Shown: positions 18,935 through 28,855, counted from the first letter of the stretch. The stretch: 64,000 bases of DNA from Oceanibium sediminis (GCF_003265325.1 NZ_QGNX01000001.1:558001-622000), one strand, 5' to 3'. A program made the numbers and translations. The notes: generated by a model from the sequence alone, not told the origin.

Positions 18935-20392
18935 TCAGCCCCCGGCCCCGGCGATCTTCAGCAGACCCGGCAGGTCCACATGCGCCTCCATATGCGCGGC
19001 GAGGTCGTCCAGCGTCGCCTCCACCCCGGCATCGTAGCTCTGCCCGCTGGGCGGCAGGCCCAGCGCCTCAAGGAAGGCCGCGCGAAACGCGTCCGCGCCG
19101 AACAGACCGTGCAGGTAGGTGCCGGTCACGCGGCCATCGACGCTGATCGCCCCCTCGGGGCGGCCATCGATGGTCGCGAAGGGACGCGCGCGGTCCGGCC
19201 CGTCGCTTTGCCCGATGTGGATCTCGTAACCAGTCACCTGAAGCCCCGAGGCGGCGTGGCGCGCCGCCACCCGTGTAAGGTGCTTGTTCGGGCGCATCAC
19301 TGTCTCGATCTCCAGCAACCCCAGGCCCGGCGTGTCACCCGGCGGCCCCTCGATCCCGTCCGGGTCCGAGATGCGCGTCCCAAGCATCTGGTACCCGCCG
19401 CACAGGCCCAGGATGCGCCCGCCGCGCCGGTGATGGGCCAGAAGGTCGATGTCCCAGCCCTGTGCGCGCAGCATCGCCTGGTCACCCCGCGTGGACTTGG
19501 TGCCCGGCAGGATCACCAGGTCCGCGTCACCGGGCAGGGGGGCGCCGGGGCGCACCATGGTCAGCCGCACGCCCGGCTCCTGCGCCAGCGGGTCGAGGTC
19601 GTCGAAATTCGCGATCCGGCTCAGCACCGGGCAGGCGATATGCACCGGCCCATCGCCGCGGCTGCCCGCAAGGTCCAGCGCGTCCTCCGCCGGCAAGCGG
19701 TGCGCCTCCGAAAACCACGGCACGACGCCAAGGCCGCGCCAGCCGGTGCGCTGCTGGATCAGCGCGTAGCCGTCGTCAAACAGGCTGGTGTCCCCGCGAA
19801 ACTTGTTGATCAGGAACCCCCGGATCATCGCGGCATCGCCCGGCTCCAGCACTGCCTTGGTGCCGACAAGCTGCGCGATCACGCCGCCCCGGTCGATATC
19901 CCCCACCAGCACCACCGGCGTGTCAGCGGCGCGCGCGAAGCCCATGTTGGCGATATCGCCCGCGCGCAGGTTCACCTCCGCCGGGCTGCCCGCGCCTTCG
20001 ACGATCACCACGTCGGCCTGCGCCTTCAGGCGGTTGAAACTGTCCAGCACCGCGCTCATCAACTGCGGCTTCAGCGTGGCGTAATCCCGCGCGCGCACCG
20101 TGGTCAGGCGCTTGCCCTGCACGATGACCTGTGCGCCCGTCTCCGTCTCCGGTTTCAGCAGGACGGGGTTCATGTCCACCAGCGGCTCCACCCCGCAGGC
20201 CAGCGCCTGTAACGCCTGCGCGCGCCCGATCTCCCCCCCGTCGGCGGTGACGGCGGCGTTGTTGCTCATGTTCTGGGGCTTGAAGGGGCGCACGGCCAAC
20301 CCGCGCTGGGTCAGCGCACGGCACAGCCCGGCGACGAGCATGGACTTGCCGACGTTGGACCCGGCGCCCTGGATCATGAGGGTGGCGGTCAT
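18935..20392 (-). CDS. cobQ: Cobyric acid synthase (glutamine-hydrolysing)
   Basis: 485 residues. It amidates four carboxyls of adenosylcobyrinic a,c-diamide with glutamine and ATP. The N-terminal dethiobiotin-synthetase-like domain has the P-loop [18 protein letters not shown] (about 8-25) and [11 protein letters not shown]. The C-terminal class I amidotransferase domain has the nucleophile Cys in [10 protein letters not shown] and the later TYLHGLF His. Full length. A single-gene unit, convergent with cobC. Confidence 0.96.
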   Translation of the reverse strand: MTATLMIQGAGSNVGKSMLVAGLCRALTQRGLAVRPFKPQNMSNNAAVTADGGEIGRAQALQALACGVEPLVDMNPVLLKPETETGAQVIVQGKRLTTVRARDYATLKPQLMSAVLDSFNRLKAQADVVIVEGAGSPAEVNLRAGDIANMGFARAADTPVVLVGDIDRGGVIAQLVGTKAVLEPGDAAMIRGFLINKFRGDTSLFDDGYALIQQRTGWRGLGVVPWFSEAHRLPAEDALDLAGSRGDGPVHIACPVLSRIANFDDLDPLAQEPGVRLTMVRPGAPLPGDADLVILPGTKSTRGDQAMLRAQGWDIDLLAHHRRGGRILGLCGGYQMLGTRISDPDGIEGPPGDTPGLGLLEIETVMRPNKHLTRVAARHAASGLQVTGYEIHIGQSDGPDRARPFATIDGRPEGAISVDGRVTGTYLHGLFGADAFRAAFLEALGLPPSGQSYDAGVEATLDDLAAHMEAHVDLPGLLKIAGAGG

Positions 20393-20497
20393 GGCACACT
20401 GATCCTGAGCACAAACGCTAACATTCTTTGATCATATTCAATGCCTACCATAAGGATCGCATTCAGAGACCGATACAGACCGGATGACAGAAAACAA

Positions 20498-21106
20498 ATG
20501 ATTTCAAAACAAACATTCCTGCTTGCCTCATTGCTTCTTGCACCAACCATCGCTCAGGCCGACCCCTCGGCATGCCGGACCATTGATGACGATACCATCC
20601 GGCTGCAATGCTACGATGATGCGTTTTCGATGGCGGAGGTGAGCGAGGAACCCGAAAGCGTCGGAAAGTGGAAGATGACGATAGATTCCTCCGAGCTGAC
20701 AGACGACCGCAATGTGTTCTTGGTCCTCTTTAGCGAAGACCTCGTTCGTGGCCGGTTCGGGGAGTCCGGATATGCTCGCCTGTTGATCTGGTGCAGGGAA
20801 AACACGACAGCCGTGATCTTCGGTTTCAACGATCAGTTCATGGCCTCAGCGCAGGGCTACGGAACCGTCGAGTACCGCGTGGACAAGCAGCAAATGCGCA
20901 CCGTCAGAATGCAGGAAAGCACCGACAACACGGTCCTCGGCCTTTGGAGCGGCGGGCAATCCATTCCTTTCATCAAGGAACTCTTGGGCCATGAAACCCT
21001 CATCGTAAGGGCGACGCCGTTCAATGAAAGCAGCGTCACCGTAAAGTTCGACATATCCGGCTTGGACAACGCCATCACGGAGCTGCGAGAGACCTGTAGC
21101 TGGTAA
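20498..21106 (+). CDS. TagO/VasI-like secreted protein (T6SS-associated family)
   Basis: About 202 residues. The signal peptide MISKQTFLLASLLLAPTIAQA is followed by a mature part that opens DPSACRTIDDDTIRLQCYDD. The C-terminal half carries the VasI/TagO-type pattern with paired Cys (LIWCRENTTAVIFGF and a terminal ETCSW). Base composition is visibly more AT-rich than the cob genes on both sides. No type VI secretion genes are nearby. An in-frame ATG 19 codons upstream exists, but the signal peptide supports 20498. It looks like an insertion between cobQ and cobO; role unknown. Confidence 0.6.
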   Translation: MISKQTFLLASLLLAPTIAQADPSACRTIDDDTIRLQCYDDAFSMAEVSEEPESVGKWKMTIDSSELTDDRNVFLVLFSEDLVRGRFGESGYARLLIWCRENTTAVIFGFNDQFMASAQGYGTVEYRVDKQQMRTVRMQESTDNTVLGLWSGGQSIPFIKELLGHETLIVRATPFNESSVTVKFDISGLDNAITELRETCSW

Positions 21107-21118
21107 ATCCTACCCCGC

Positions 21119-21727
21119 TCAGAACTCCACCCCCGCCTGCGCCTTCACGCCAGAGCGGAACGGGTGCTTCACCAGCTCCATCTCCGTCACCAGGTCCGCC
21201 GCTTCGATCAGCGGCTCCTTGGCGTTGCGCCCGGTCAGCACGACGTGGGTCATCTCCGGCTTTTCGGCCTTGAGGAAGGCGACCACCTCGTCCACGTCGA
21301 TGTAGTCGTAGCGCATGGCGATGTTGATCTCGTCCAGCAGCACCATGCGGTTGGCGGGGTCGCGGATCAGTTCCTTCGCCTTGGCCCAGGCGGCCTGGGC
21401 CACTTCGATATCGCGGGACTTGTCCTGGGTTTCCCAGGTGAACCCTTCGCCCATGGTGTGGAACTGGCACTTGTCGGCGAAGGTCGTCAGGATCAGGTCC
21501 CGCTCGCCCGTGCTCATGCCGCCCTTGATGAACTGCACCACGGCGCAGGGCATGTCGTGGGCGATGCAGCGGAAGATCATCCCGAACGCGGCCGAGGACT
21601 TTCCCTTGCCCTTGCCGGTGTGCACGATGACCAGGCCCTTTTCCTCGGTCTTGGTCGACATGATCTTTTCACGCGCGGCCTTCTTCTTGGCCATCTTGGC
21701 GTTGTGACGCTCGGTATCGTCGGTCAT
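21119..21727 (-). CDS. cobO: Cob(I)yrinic acid a,c-diamide adenosyltransferase
   Basis: 202 residues from MTDDTERHNAKMAKKKA. It adds the 5'-deoxyadenosyl group to the corrinoid cobalt using ATP. The P-loop is HTGKGKGKSSAAFGM (about 36-50), with VVQFIKGG, and LLDEINIAMRYDY as the Walker B region. The frame is open 32 codons further upstream, but those residues do not resemble CobO; the chosen ATG follows GGAGGAAGG. Confidence 0.95.
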   Translation of the reverse strand: MTDDTERHNAKMAKKKAAREKIMSTKTEEKGLVIVHTGKGKGKSSAAFGMIFRCIAHDMPCAVVQFIKGGMSTGERDLILTTFADKCQFHTMGEGFTWETQDKSRDIEVAQAAWAKAKELIRDPANRMVLLDEINIAMRYDYIDVDEVVAFLKAEKPEMTHVVLTGRNAKEPLIEAADLVTEMELVKHPFRSGVKAQAGVEF

Positions 21728-21875
21728 GGTCGCTGCCTTCCTCCGGGGTGTCCAATGTGTTGCGTTTACTGCAAATCCCGACCAACCGATACCACTTTCG
21801 GGTGGATAAACAGGCCAGATCAAACTAGAACGCCGTCTGGCCCGACCCTACCGTCCCAGACCGAGGATACCTGAA

Positions 21876-23123
21876 ATGCGCTGCCTTTTCGTCGTGAATT
21901 CGGTTGGCTTCCACGTGAACGCCGACACCAGGACCGGGCGCAACGCCCTGCCGCACCAGGCCCTTGGCACGCTCGCCGCGCTGGAGCCTACACTGCCCAC
22001 GCGCAACGTCGGCAACATCATCCACCGCGAGGCAGTACCGCGCATCGTGAAGAGCGACAGGCGCGGATCCTCCGTTGGCATGATCGGCAAGCTCAACTTC
22101 CGCGAGATGGACAGTGTCGGCCCGGCGGTCGAGCATCTGAACGAAACACAGGACGCGATCTTCCTGTCCTTCGCCAACGCGCTGAAGGCGTCGGATGCGA
22201 AATACGACAACCTGTCCGAGGAGTCGCGCCGCGCCTATGACATGCGCAACGCCCAGATGGCCGAGGTCGTGCGCCGCTTTGAAGGGCGCGTCTATGCCTT
22301 CGGCCTCGGCATCCAGGACAAGCTGGCCGACGATCCGAAGGCGATCCCGGCCTCGTTCCTCGACTACATGCAGGCGATCAACGACAAGGCGTCCGTCTTC
22401 GGCGTGCGCGGGCCCTCCACGGAAAGCTGGCTGCACAGCGCCGGGATGAAGAACGCGGTGACGCTGGGCTGCCCAAGCCTGTTCGTGAACCCCTGGGCGA
22501 CGCTGGCGATCGAACCCTCCCCCACGGGGAAGGAAGCGCGCCTGTCCATGGCCGGGCGGCTGACCCCGCAGGGCTTTCGCGAGAAGCGGCTGGACCCGCT
22601 GCTGCACATGGCGCGCCACTGCCCGTCGGATTACATCTTCCAGAACGACGTGTTCGCCTTCTATCGCGGGCATGACGCGAAGGACGTGCGCTACAACTAC
22701 CTCTCGGGCGAGATCGACCGAGAAAAGGGTCATGCCGCCGAGGCGAAGCTGACCGGCAAGAAAGCCGTTTTCGACCGCTACTACGTATTCACGAATGCCG
22801 ATGCGTGGCGGGGCTACGCCGCGAACCAGGACATCTACGTCGGGGACCGGTTTCACGGCGGCATCGCCTTCATCCAGGCGGGCCGCCCCGCCGGGTTCAT
22901 CGCCAACGATGCCCGGGTGGATGAGCTGACCGGCTACCTGGGCCTGCCCGCCTTCAGCTCGAAGCATATCCTCGACAACAGCCCGAAGGATATCCTGGCC
23001 GAGGTGAACAAGGGCCTGCCCCTGCTGAAGCAGCGCTACGCCGCCGCCCTCGGCAAGTTCATCGACACCTGCGAGGCAGGGGGCCTGACCCTTAACTACA
23101 GCCGCGCCGACTTCGGGCTTTAA
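21876..23123 (+). CDS. Polysaccharide pyruvyl transferase family protein
   Basis: 415 residues. The region near the C-terminus, YVGDRFHGGIAFIQAGRPAG, matches the PF04230 pattern (GDRFHG and a following Gly/Ala-rich turn), with VFGVRGPSTESWL earlier. Members usually add pyruvate ketals to exopolysaccharide sugars, but many are of unknown substrate. It starts after GAGGAT and ends convergent with cobN, 14 nt away. Nothing links it to cobalamin, and no polysaccharide genes flank it. Confidence 0.75.
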   Translation: MRCLFVVNSVGFHVNADTRTGRNALPHQALGTLAALEPTLPTRNVGNIIHREAVPRIVKSDRRGSSVGMIGKLNFREMDSVGPAVEHLNETQDAIFLSFANALKASDAKYDNLSEESRRAYDMRNAQMAEVVRRFEGRVYAFGLGIQDKLADDPKAIPASFLDYMQAINDKASVFGVRGPSTESWLHSAGMKNAVTLGCPSLFVNPWATLAIEPSPTGKEARLSMAGRLTPQGFREKRLDPLLHMARHCPSDYIFQNDVFAFYRGHDAKDVRYNYLSGEIDREKGHAAEAKLTGKKAVFDRYYVFTNADAWRGYAANQDIYVGDRFHGGIAFIQAGRPAGFIANDARVDELTGYLGLPAFSSKHILDNSPKDILAEVNKGLPLLKQRYAAALGKFIDTCEAGGLTLNYSRADFGL

Positions 23124-23137
23124 CCCCCCACGCGCCC

Positions 23138-26100
23138 TCAGCGGGGCGCGCGCAGCTCCGCCAGCAAGGCCCGCGCCGAGTTCGAGCGCGGGGTCCACAT
23201 CCCCCGGTCAATCGCCTCTTCCAGCCGCTCCGCGATCTCGCGCAGGGCGTCGGGGTTCACATCCGCGATGAAGTCGCGGGTCGACTCATCCTCCAGGTAC
23301 GCCTCGTGCACCAGGTCGAAGTGGTGGCCGCGCACGGCGCGCGTGGTCGCGGCGAAGGCGAACAGGTAATCCACCGTCGCCGCCATCTCGAACGCGCCCT
23401 TGTAGCCATGGCGCTTGACGCCATCGATCCACTTCGGGTTCACCACGCGGGAGCGGACGACACGGCCGATCTCCTCCTCCAGCGTGCGGATTACGGGGCG
23501 TTCGGGGCGGGAATGATCGTTGTGATAGATGGTCGGCGCGCTGCCCTTGAGCGTTTCGACGGTGGCCGCCATGCCGCCCTCGAACTGGTAGTAGTCGTCG
23601 CTGTCCAGCAGGTCATGCTCGCGGTTGTCCTGGTTCTGGACCACGGCGTCGGCCTGTGACAGGCGGGTGGCGAAACTGTCCCGCGCAGCCGCGCCCTCGC
23701 TCCCCGCGCCATAGGCGTAGCCGCCCCACGTCAGGTAGCTTTCCGCCAGGTCGCCGCGCTTGTCCCACAATCGCTCGTCGATCATCGCCTGAAGGCCCGC
23801 CCCATAAGCGCCGGGCTTCGAGCCGAAGACGCGGAAGGCGGCGGCGTCCCCGCCCCCCTCGGCGCGGAAACGCGCGGCGGCGGGGTTGTCCGCCTCAGGC
23901 TCGTCAAGCTCCATCACCGCGCGAGCGGCGCTGGCGACAAGGTCCACCTGCGCCGGAAACGCGTCCCGGAAGAACCCGGAGATCCGCAGCGTCACATCCA
24001 CCCGCGGGCGGCCAAGGGCGCCCATGGGAATGATCTCGAACCCCGTCACGCGGCGGCTGGCGGCGTCCCATTGCGGCTTCACGCCCATCAGCGCAAGCGC
24101 CTGCGCGATATCATCGCCCCCGGTGCGCATGTTGGACGTGCCCCAGGCGGTCAGCGCCATACTGCGCGGCCAGTCGCCATGGTCCTGCAAATGCCGCTCG
24201 ATCAACAGGTTGGCGGACTTCCAGCCCAGCGTCCAGGCGGTGCGCGTCGGAACCGAGCGGCTGTCCACGCTGAAAAAGTTTCGCCCCGTGGGCAGAACAT
24301 CCAATCGGCCCCGCGTGGGCGCGCCCGAAGGGCCCGGGGCGACGAAGTGCCCCGAGAGGGCGCTGAGGAGGCCCGCGCGCTCCGCCGGACCAGCCTGCGC
24401 CACCGCCGGGGTGATCCGCTCCGCGATCTCCGTCATCACCGCGGCACTCGCCGGTCCGGGCGCGGGCGCGTCGCCCTCCACCAGTCCGATCGCCCAGGCT
24501 TCAAGCCGCTCGATCGTGTCGCCATTGGTGCGCCAGGCCCCCGGTACGATCCCGGCCAGCGCTTCGGGGCGCAGCCCGTCCCAGGGTGCGCCCATGTCGC
24601 AATCCAGCGGATCGAACCCCTTGAAGCCAAAGTCCCCCGCCATCGCCCGCAACAGCGAGGCATCGCCGGCCCGCTCCACCCCGCGCTGCGCTCGGGCCAG
24701 GGCGATCACCAGGTCCCGCGCCTGCACCCCTTCCGGGCTGACCCCGAAGATATGCAGCCCGTCGCGGATCTGCGCCTCCTTCAACTCGCAAAGATAGGCG
24801 TCCAGCTTGGCCAGCCGGCTGTCCGCGTCGTCCCCCTCGCGCACGCCCGCGTCCAGGTCCAGCCCAGTGGCGCGCATCAGGTCCAGGATCTGCTCGCGCA
24901 GCAGCCCGATCCTGCGGGGGTCCACGCCCGCCGCCTCGTAATACTCGTCCACCAGCGCTTCCAGGTCGCGCAGCGGGCCATAGGTTTCCGCCCGCGTCAG
25001 CGGCGGCGTCAGGTGATCGATGATCACCGCCTGCGCGCGGCGCTTGGCCTGCGTGCCCTCGCCCGGATCGTTGACAATGAAGGGATAGACATGGGGCATC
25101 GGGCCCAGCACCGCCTCGGGCAGGCACTCCTCGCTCAGGCCCACGGCCTTGCCGGGCAGCCACTCCAGGTTGCCATGCTTGCCCATGTGCACCAGCGCCT
25201 GCGCGCCGAAATTCAGCCGCAGCCAGGCATAGAAGGCGATGTAGTTGTGCGGCGGCGGCAGGTCCGGGCTGTGATACGTTTCCTCCGGGTCGATGTTGTA
25301 GCCCCGCGCGGGCTGCACCCCGACGGCCACGTTGCCATAGGTCAGGATCGACAGGGCAAACCCGTCCGGCCCGACGAACGGGTCGTCCTTTGGCGCGCCC
25401 CAACGCTCGGTGACGGCGGTCCGCACCGCCAGCGGCATGTCGCCGAAAAACGCCTCGTACTCCGCCAACGGCAGCCGCGCGCCGCCCTGCCGCTCACGGC
25501 GGTCCGTCAGCCAGTTCGTCGGCCCGGCGCGCACCGCGTCCATCAGCGCCGCCCCGTCGCGGGGCGCGCCGTCCACGCGATACCCCGCCGCCGCCAGGGT
25601 GGAAAGCGCCTCCACCGTCGCCGCAGGCGTGTCGAGGCCGACGCCATTCGCCAGCCGCCCGTCCTTGTTCGGATAATTCGCCAGGATCAGCCCCAGCCGC
25701 ACGTCCGCCGGCGCACTGCGCCCCAGCCGCGCCCAGTTCGCCGCCAGGTCCGCGACGAAAGCCACCCGGTCGCCCCGCGCGCGATAGGCGGCGATGGAAC
25801 ACTCCGTCGCCTCGTCGCGGTAAGCTTCGCCCTTGAAACTGATAGCCCGGCTCAGGATGCGCCCGTCCACCTCCGGCAGGGCGACGTTCATTGCGATGTC
25901 CCGCGCGGTCAACCCGCGCTCGGACTCCGCCCAGTCCGCCTCCGCACTGGCCGAAAGCACCACCTGGATCACGGGCCGCCCGGGTGCATCCAGCGGCGTC
26001 GAAACCGCCTCCGCCCCGATGTCGGGACTGCCTACGGCGAAACTCGTCGCGTTCAGCACCACATCAGGCGGCGCGTCACCGAACAACCGCTCCAGCGTCG

Positions 26101-26902
26101 CCGCACTCACCGGGTCCTTCAGCGAGGCGACGAAGACCGGCAAGGGATTGACCCCGCGCCGCACCAGCGCCTGCACAAGCCGGTTCACCGGATGCAACCC
26201 GGCCCCCTGCATCAGCGCGCGATAGAACACCACCGCCACCACCGGCGCGCCGGGGCACCACTCGGCGCGCAATTCGTCCAACCCGACCACGTCCCGGCCC
26301 GGCCAATAGGCCCCGGCGCGCAACAACGGCCGCGCCGCGGGCGGACGCGGCGCCTCGCCCAGCATATGCGCGCACAAGCGCAGGAAATTCGCGGAATTCT
26401 CCGGCCCGCCCTCGACACAATAGGCCAGCAACGCCTCCCAATCGGCGCGCGCCACGGTGGAATGGGCGAACAACTCCTCGTCGGGCTTGTCATCCCCCGG
26501 CAGGGCGGCGAAAGGCACCCCCGCCTCGCGCAACCGGATCGAGAATTGCTCCAGCCCGTAACTCCAGTACGCCGCCCCGCCCAGCAGCCGCGCCACGACC
26601 AACCGGGACCTGGTCGCCGTCTCGTCCAGGTAGCGGTCCACCGAAAACGGATGCTGCAACCAGCCAAGCTGGGCCAGGCGCAAACCGCGCCCCTCCCCAC
26701 TTTGCTCCGAAAATACTCCGGGGGGCGCGGGGGGCTGGCCCCCCGCCTCCGGCGCCGCCGCAAGCGCGGCGCGCGCCTCTGACAAAGCCGCCAACTCGGT
26801 GTCCGCCGCCGACAGGAACACCACGTCCGCCGGCGTCTGCCCGGGATCGATCGGCTCACTCCCGTCCGAGATCGCCCCCGGTGTCGCCGCCAGCAGATGC
26901 AT
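23138..26902 (-). CDS. cobN: Cobaltochelatase subunit CobN
   Basis: 1254 residues, full length for the family. It is the large subunit of the ATP-dependent cobaltochelatase that inserts cobalt into hydrogenobyrinic acid a,c-diamide and normally works with AAA+ subunits CobS and CobT, which are not in this window. Family blocks: LVHMGKHGNLEWLPGK, TYGNVAVGVQPARGYNIDPE, and YHNDHSRPERPVIRTLEEE. Residues about 48-68 are encoded by a repeat element shared with 33.4 kb. It follows cobW with a 3-nt gap. Confidence 0.96.
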   Translation of the reverse strand: MHLLAATPGAISDGSEPIDPGQTPADVVFLSAADTELAALSEARAALAAAPEAGGQPPAPPGVFSEQSGEGRGLRLAQLGWLQHPFSVDRYLDETATRSRLVVARLLGGAAYWSYGLEQFSIRLREAGVPFAALPGDDKPDEELFAHSTVARADWEALLAYCVEGGPENSANFLRLCAHMLGEAPRPPAARPLLRAGAYWPGRDVVGLDELRAEWCPGAPVVAVVFYRALMQGAGLHPVNRLVQALVRRGVNPLPVFVASLKDPVSAATLERLFGDAPPDVVLNATSFAVGSPDIGAEAVSTPLDAPGRPVIQVVLSASAEADWAESERGLTARDIAMNVALPEVDGRILSRAISFKGEAYRDEATECSIAAYRARGDRVAFVADLAANWARLGRSAPADVRLGLILANYPNKDGRLANGVGLDTPAATVEALSTLAAAGYRVDGAPRDGAALMDAVRAGPTNWLTDRRERQGGARLPLAEYEAFFGDMPLAVRTAVTERWGAPKDDPFVGPDGFALSILTYGNVAVGVQPARGYNIDPEETYHSPDLPPPHNYIAFYAWLRLNFGAQALVHMGKHGNLEWLPGKAVGLSEECLPEAVLGPMPHVYPFIVNDPGEGTQAKRRAQAVIIDHLTPPLTRAETYGPLRDLEALVDEYYEAAGVDPRRIGLLREQILDLMRATGLDLDAGVREGDDADSRLAKLDAYLCELKEAQIRDGLHIFGVSPEGVQARDLVIALARAQRGVERAGDASLLRAMAGDFGFKGFDPLDCDMGAPWDGLRPEALAGIVPGAWRTNGDTIERLEAWAIGLVEGDAPAPGPASAAVMTEIAERITPAVAQAGPAERAGLLSALSGHFVAPGPSGAPTRGRLDVLPTGRNFFSVDSRSVPTRTAWTLGWKSANLLIERHLQDHGDWPRSMALTAWGTSNMRTGGDDIAQALALMGVKPQWDAASRRVTGFEIIPMGALGRPRVDVTLRISGFFRDAFPAQVDLVASAARAVMELDEPEADNPAAARFRAEGGGDAAAFRVFGSKPGAYGAGLQAMIDERLWDKRGDLAESYLTWGGYAYGAGSEGAAARDSFATRLSQADAVVQNQDNREHDLLDSDDYYQFEGGMAATVETLKGSAPTIYHNDHSRPERPVIRTLEEEIGRVVRSRVVNPKWIDGVKRHGYKGAFEMAATVDYLFAFAATTRAVRGHHFDLVHEAYLEDESTRDFIADVNPDALREIAERLEEAIDRGMWTPRSNSARALLAELRAPR
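26695..26744 (-). repeat. REP-like repeat inside cobN (copy A)
   Basis: Core CTCCGAAAATACTCC with flanking CCCCACTTTG, plus an adjacent GGGGGG-CTGG-CCCCCC hairpin at 26729-26744. The same core, with 25 of about 26 bases alike, follows cobB at 33427. Here it is in frame and codes for the Gly/Pro-rich stretch GGQPPAPPGVFSEQSG in CobN. Confidence 0.65.
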
Positions 26903-26905
26903 GGA

Positions 26906-28009
26906 TCAGGCCGCCGGCATCAGCCGCGCGGCGTCGCGCAGGGCAGCGGCGATCGCCTCCCGGTCCAGCCCGGCAACGCCGATCACGACAAGCCGCGTTT
27001 CCTTCGCCTCGCCCGCCGCGAAGGGGCGGTCGAAGTGGCTGTCGATCCGCGGGCCGACAGCCTGCACGACCAGGCGCATCGGCTTGCCCTCGACGGCGGC
27101 GAAGCCCTTCAGGCGCAGGATTCCCTGCGCGGCGATCACATCGGTGACCTGCGACAGGAACGCCTGCGGATCGGGCAGGGCGGGCAGGGTGACGACGAAG
27201 CTTTCGAAGGCGTCGTGGCCATGCTCGTGCGCATGGTCGTGATCGTGGTCATGATCATGGTCGTCATCGTCGTGATGATGATGGTGATGATACACCTCGT
27301 GGCGCGCGGACAGGTCGTCCTCCGCCGCCATGCCAAGGCCCAGTAGCACCGCGGGGTCCACCGCGCCCATCGCCGCCGGTACCACCTGCACGCCGGGGCG
27401 CAACCGGCCGCGCTGCGCGCGGGCCAGAGCCTCGGTCCCCTCGGGGCCCAGCAGGTCGGCCTTGTTCAGGATCACCATGTCAGCACAGGCCAGCTGATCC
27501 TCGAACAACTCGGACAGCGGGGTTTCATGGTCCAGCATATCGTCGGCGGCACGCTGGCGGTCCACCGCGGCGACATCGGCGGCGAACTGCCCCGCCGCGA
27601 CCGCCGGGCCGTCCAGCACGGTCACGACACCGTCCACGGTGACGCGGGTGCGGATTTCCGGCCAGTTGAACGCGCGCACCAGTGGTTGGGGCAGCGCCAG
27701 GCCGGAGGTTTCGATCACGATGTGCTCGGGCGGCTGATCCCGGTCCAGCAGCTTTTGCAGCGTGGGCACGAAATCCTCGGCCACGGTGCAGCAGATGCAG
27801 CCGTTGGACAGCTCCATCACGTCATCCTCGGAGCAATTCTCGATGCCACACCCCTTGAGGATGCCGCCATCCACGCCGAGATCGCCGAATTCGTTGATGA
27901 TAAGCGCAATCCGCCGACCATCTGCGTTTTGCAACAAGTGCCGGATCAGCGTGGTCTTGCCCGCGCCCAGGAAGCCGGTCACGACGGTTGCAGGGATCTT
28001 CTGAGCCAT
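26906..28009 (-). CDS. cobW: CobW-family GTPase metallochaperone
   Basis: 367 residues from MAQKIPATVV (AGGAG upstream). G3E GTPase believed to deliver cobalt for cobalamin synthesis. Walker A GFLGAGKTT (12-20), the metal-binding CICC in NGCICCTV (69-76), and NKAD (182-185) are visible. A His/Asp run occupies 241-267 between the GTPase and the C-terminal CobW domain. It lies between cbtA and cobN in the riboswitch-controlled unit. Confidence 0.95.
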   Translation of the reverse strand: MAQKIPATVVTGFLGAGKTTLIRHLLQNADGRRIALIINEFGDLGVDGGILKGCGIENCSEDDVMELSNGCICCTVAEDFVPTLQKLLDRDQPPEHIVIETSGLALPQPLVRAFNWPEIRTRVTVDGVVTVLDGPAVAAGQFAADVAAVDRQRAADDMLDHETPLSELFEDQLACADMVILNKADLLGPEGTEALARAQRGRLRPGVQVVPAAMGAVDPAVLLGLGMAAEDDLSARHEVYHHHHHHDDDDHDHDHDHDHAHEHGHDAFESFVVTLPALPDPQAFLSQVTDVIAAQGILRLKGFAAVEGKPMRLVVQAVGPRIDSHFDRPFAAGEAKETRLVVIGVAGLDREAIAAALRDAARLMPAA

Positions 28010-28088
28010 CTTGCGCTCCTGTTGATTACCGGTGCCGCACCCGCCGACCAATATGGGCGGCGGGCATCCAGCCCGTATTTCAAAGGCG

Positions 28089-28111
28089 CGGCCCGGGTGA
28101 TCCCCGGGCCG
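28089..28111 (-). terminator. Hairpin between cbtA and cobW
   Basis: Minus-strand CGGCCCGGG, loop, CCCGGGCCG with only a short T run further on. It may reduce read-through from cbtA into cobW or stabilise the upstream message. Confidence 0.4.
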
Positions 28112-28135
28112 TGCAACTTACGTGGTGTCCGCCGA

Positions 28136-28840
28136 TCAGCCGGCGCTTGCTTGGCGCTGCCAGACCAGCCCGGCGATCCCGCCGAGCACCGCCCAGGCAA
28201 TAGCGCCAACGCCGAGCGCGCGCGCAGCGAACAGCGCGGCCATTTCGGGCGGCGCCACCCCTGTGAAGACCTCTGGATGCGGTGCGGCGATCACATGCGG
28301 AGCCACGATCAACAGCACCCCCGCCCAGCGCAGCGCGCCGGGGACCCAGGCCAGCATTGCAAGCCCGACGCCTGACAGAAACACTGTCATGATCCACCAG
28401 ACCTGCCGCTCGCTCAGCGGCGCAGCGGCCGAGCCGGGCAGTTCGGGCGGCATCCCGATAGCCGGGAACAACTGCGTCGCGGCAAAACCGGCAAGGCCCC
28501 AGAGGACCCCGGTCTTCGCGGAAATCCGCGTCAGCCCGGCCCGTTCCGCCACCGCGAAACCCGCCACAAGCAGAAGCGCGAACCCCAGGTAGGCGGCCGT
28601 CGTCATGACCAGCGTACCGAGATACCGCGCCGCGCCAGCCTCGGCGGGCGCATGGGAATGCGCCGCGCCTTCGTCTGCGTGGCCATGGCCCTCAGCACCC
28701 CCGAAATGGGTCAGCGCACCGCTTTCATACAGTTCCGAGGCACCGATCACCGGCACCAGAAGCCAGAATTGCAGGAGTGCCGCGACAATACCAGTCAAGA
28801 GGCCAGCGCCGACGGCGCTGACCAGCAAGGTTCTGAACAT
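28136..28840 (-). CDS. cbtA: Cobalt transporter subunit CbtA
   Basis: 234 residues with about five to six membrane spans (4-33, 72-98, 107-125, 148-170, 172-190, 208-228). A periplasmic-type loop at 45-65 is rich in His (HFGGAEGHGHAD and HSHAP). CbtA is a predicted cobalt uptake protein found next to CbtB in B12-regulated operons. It starts 15 nt downstream of cbtB and lies below a cobalamin riboswitch, so B12 should repress it. Confidence 0.92.
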   Translation of the reverse strand: MFRTLLVSAVGAGLLTGIVAALLQFWLLVPVIGASELYESGALTHFGGAEGHGHADEGAAHSHAPAEAGAARYLGTLVMTTAAYLGFALLLVAGFAVAERAGLTRISAKTGVLWGLAGFAATQLFPAIGMPPELPGSAAAPLSERQVWWIMTVFLSGVGLAMLAWVPGALRWAGVLLIVAPHVIAAPHPEVFTGVAPPEMAALFAARALGVGAIAWAVLGGIAGLVWQRQASAG

Positions 28841-28855
28841 CGACTTCTCCGAACG

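Noticed and set aside
20441-20497. Longer N-terminus for the TagO-like protein
   Set aside because: The extra residues are charged and would bury the clear signal peptide beginning at 20498.
24071-26782. Long plus-strand reading frame of about 900 codons opposite cobN
   Set aside because: Low-complexity, Arg/Gln/His-rich translation with no domain; a shadow of cobN caused by high third-position GC.
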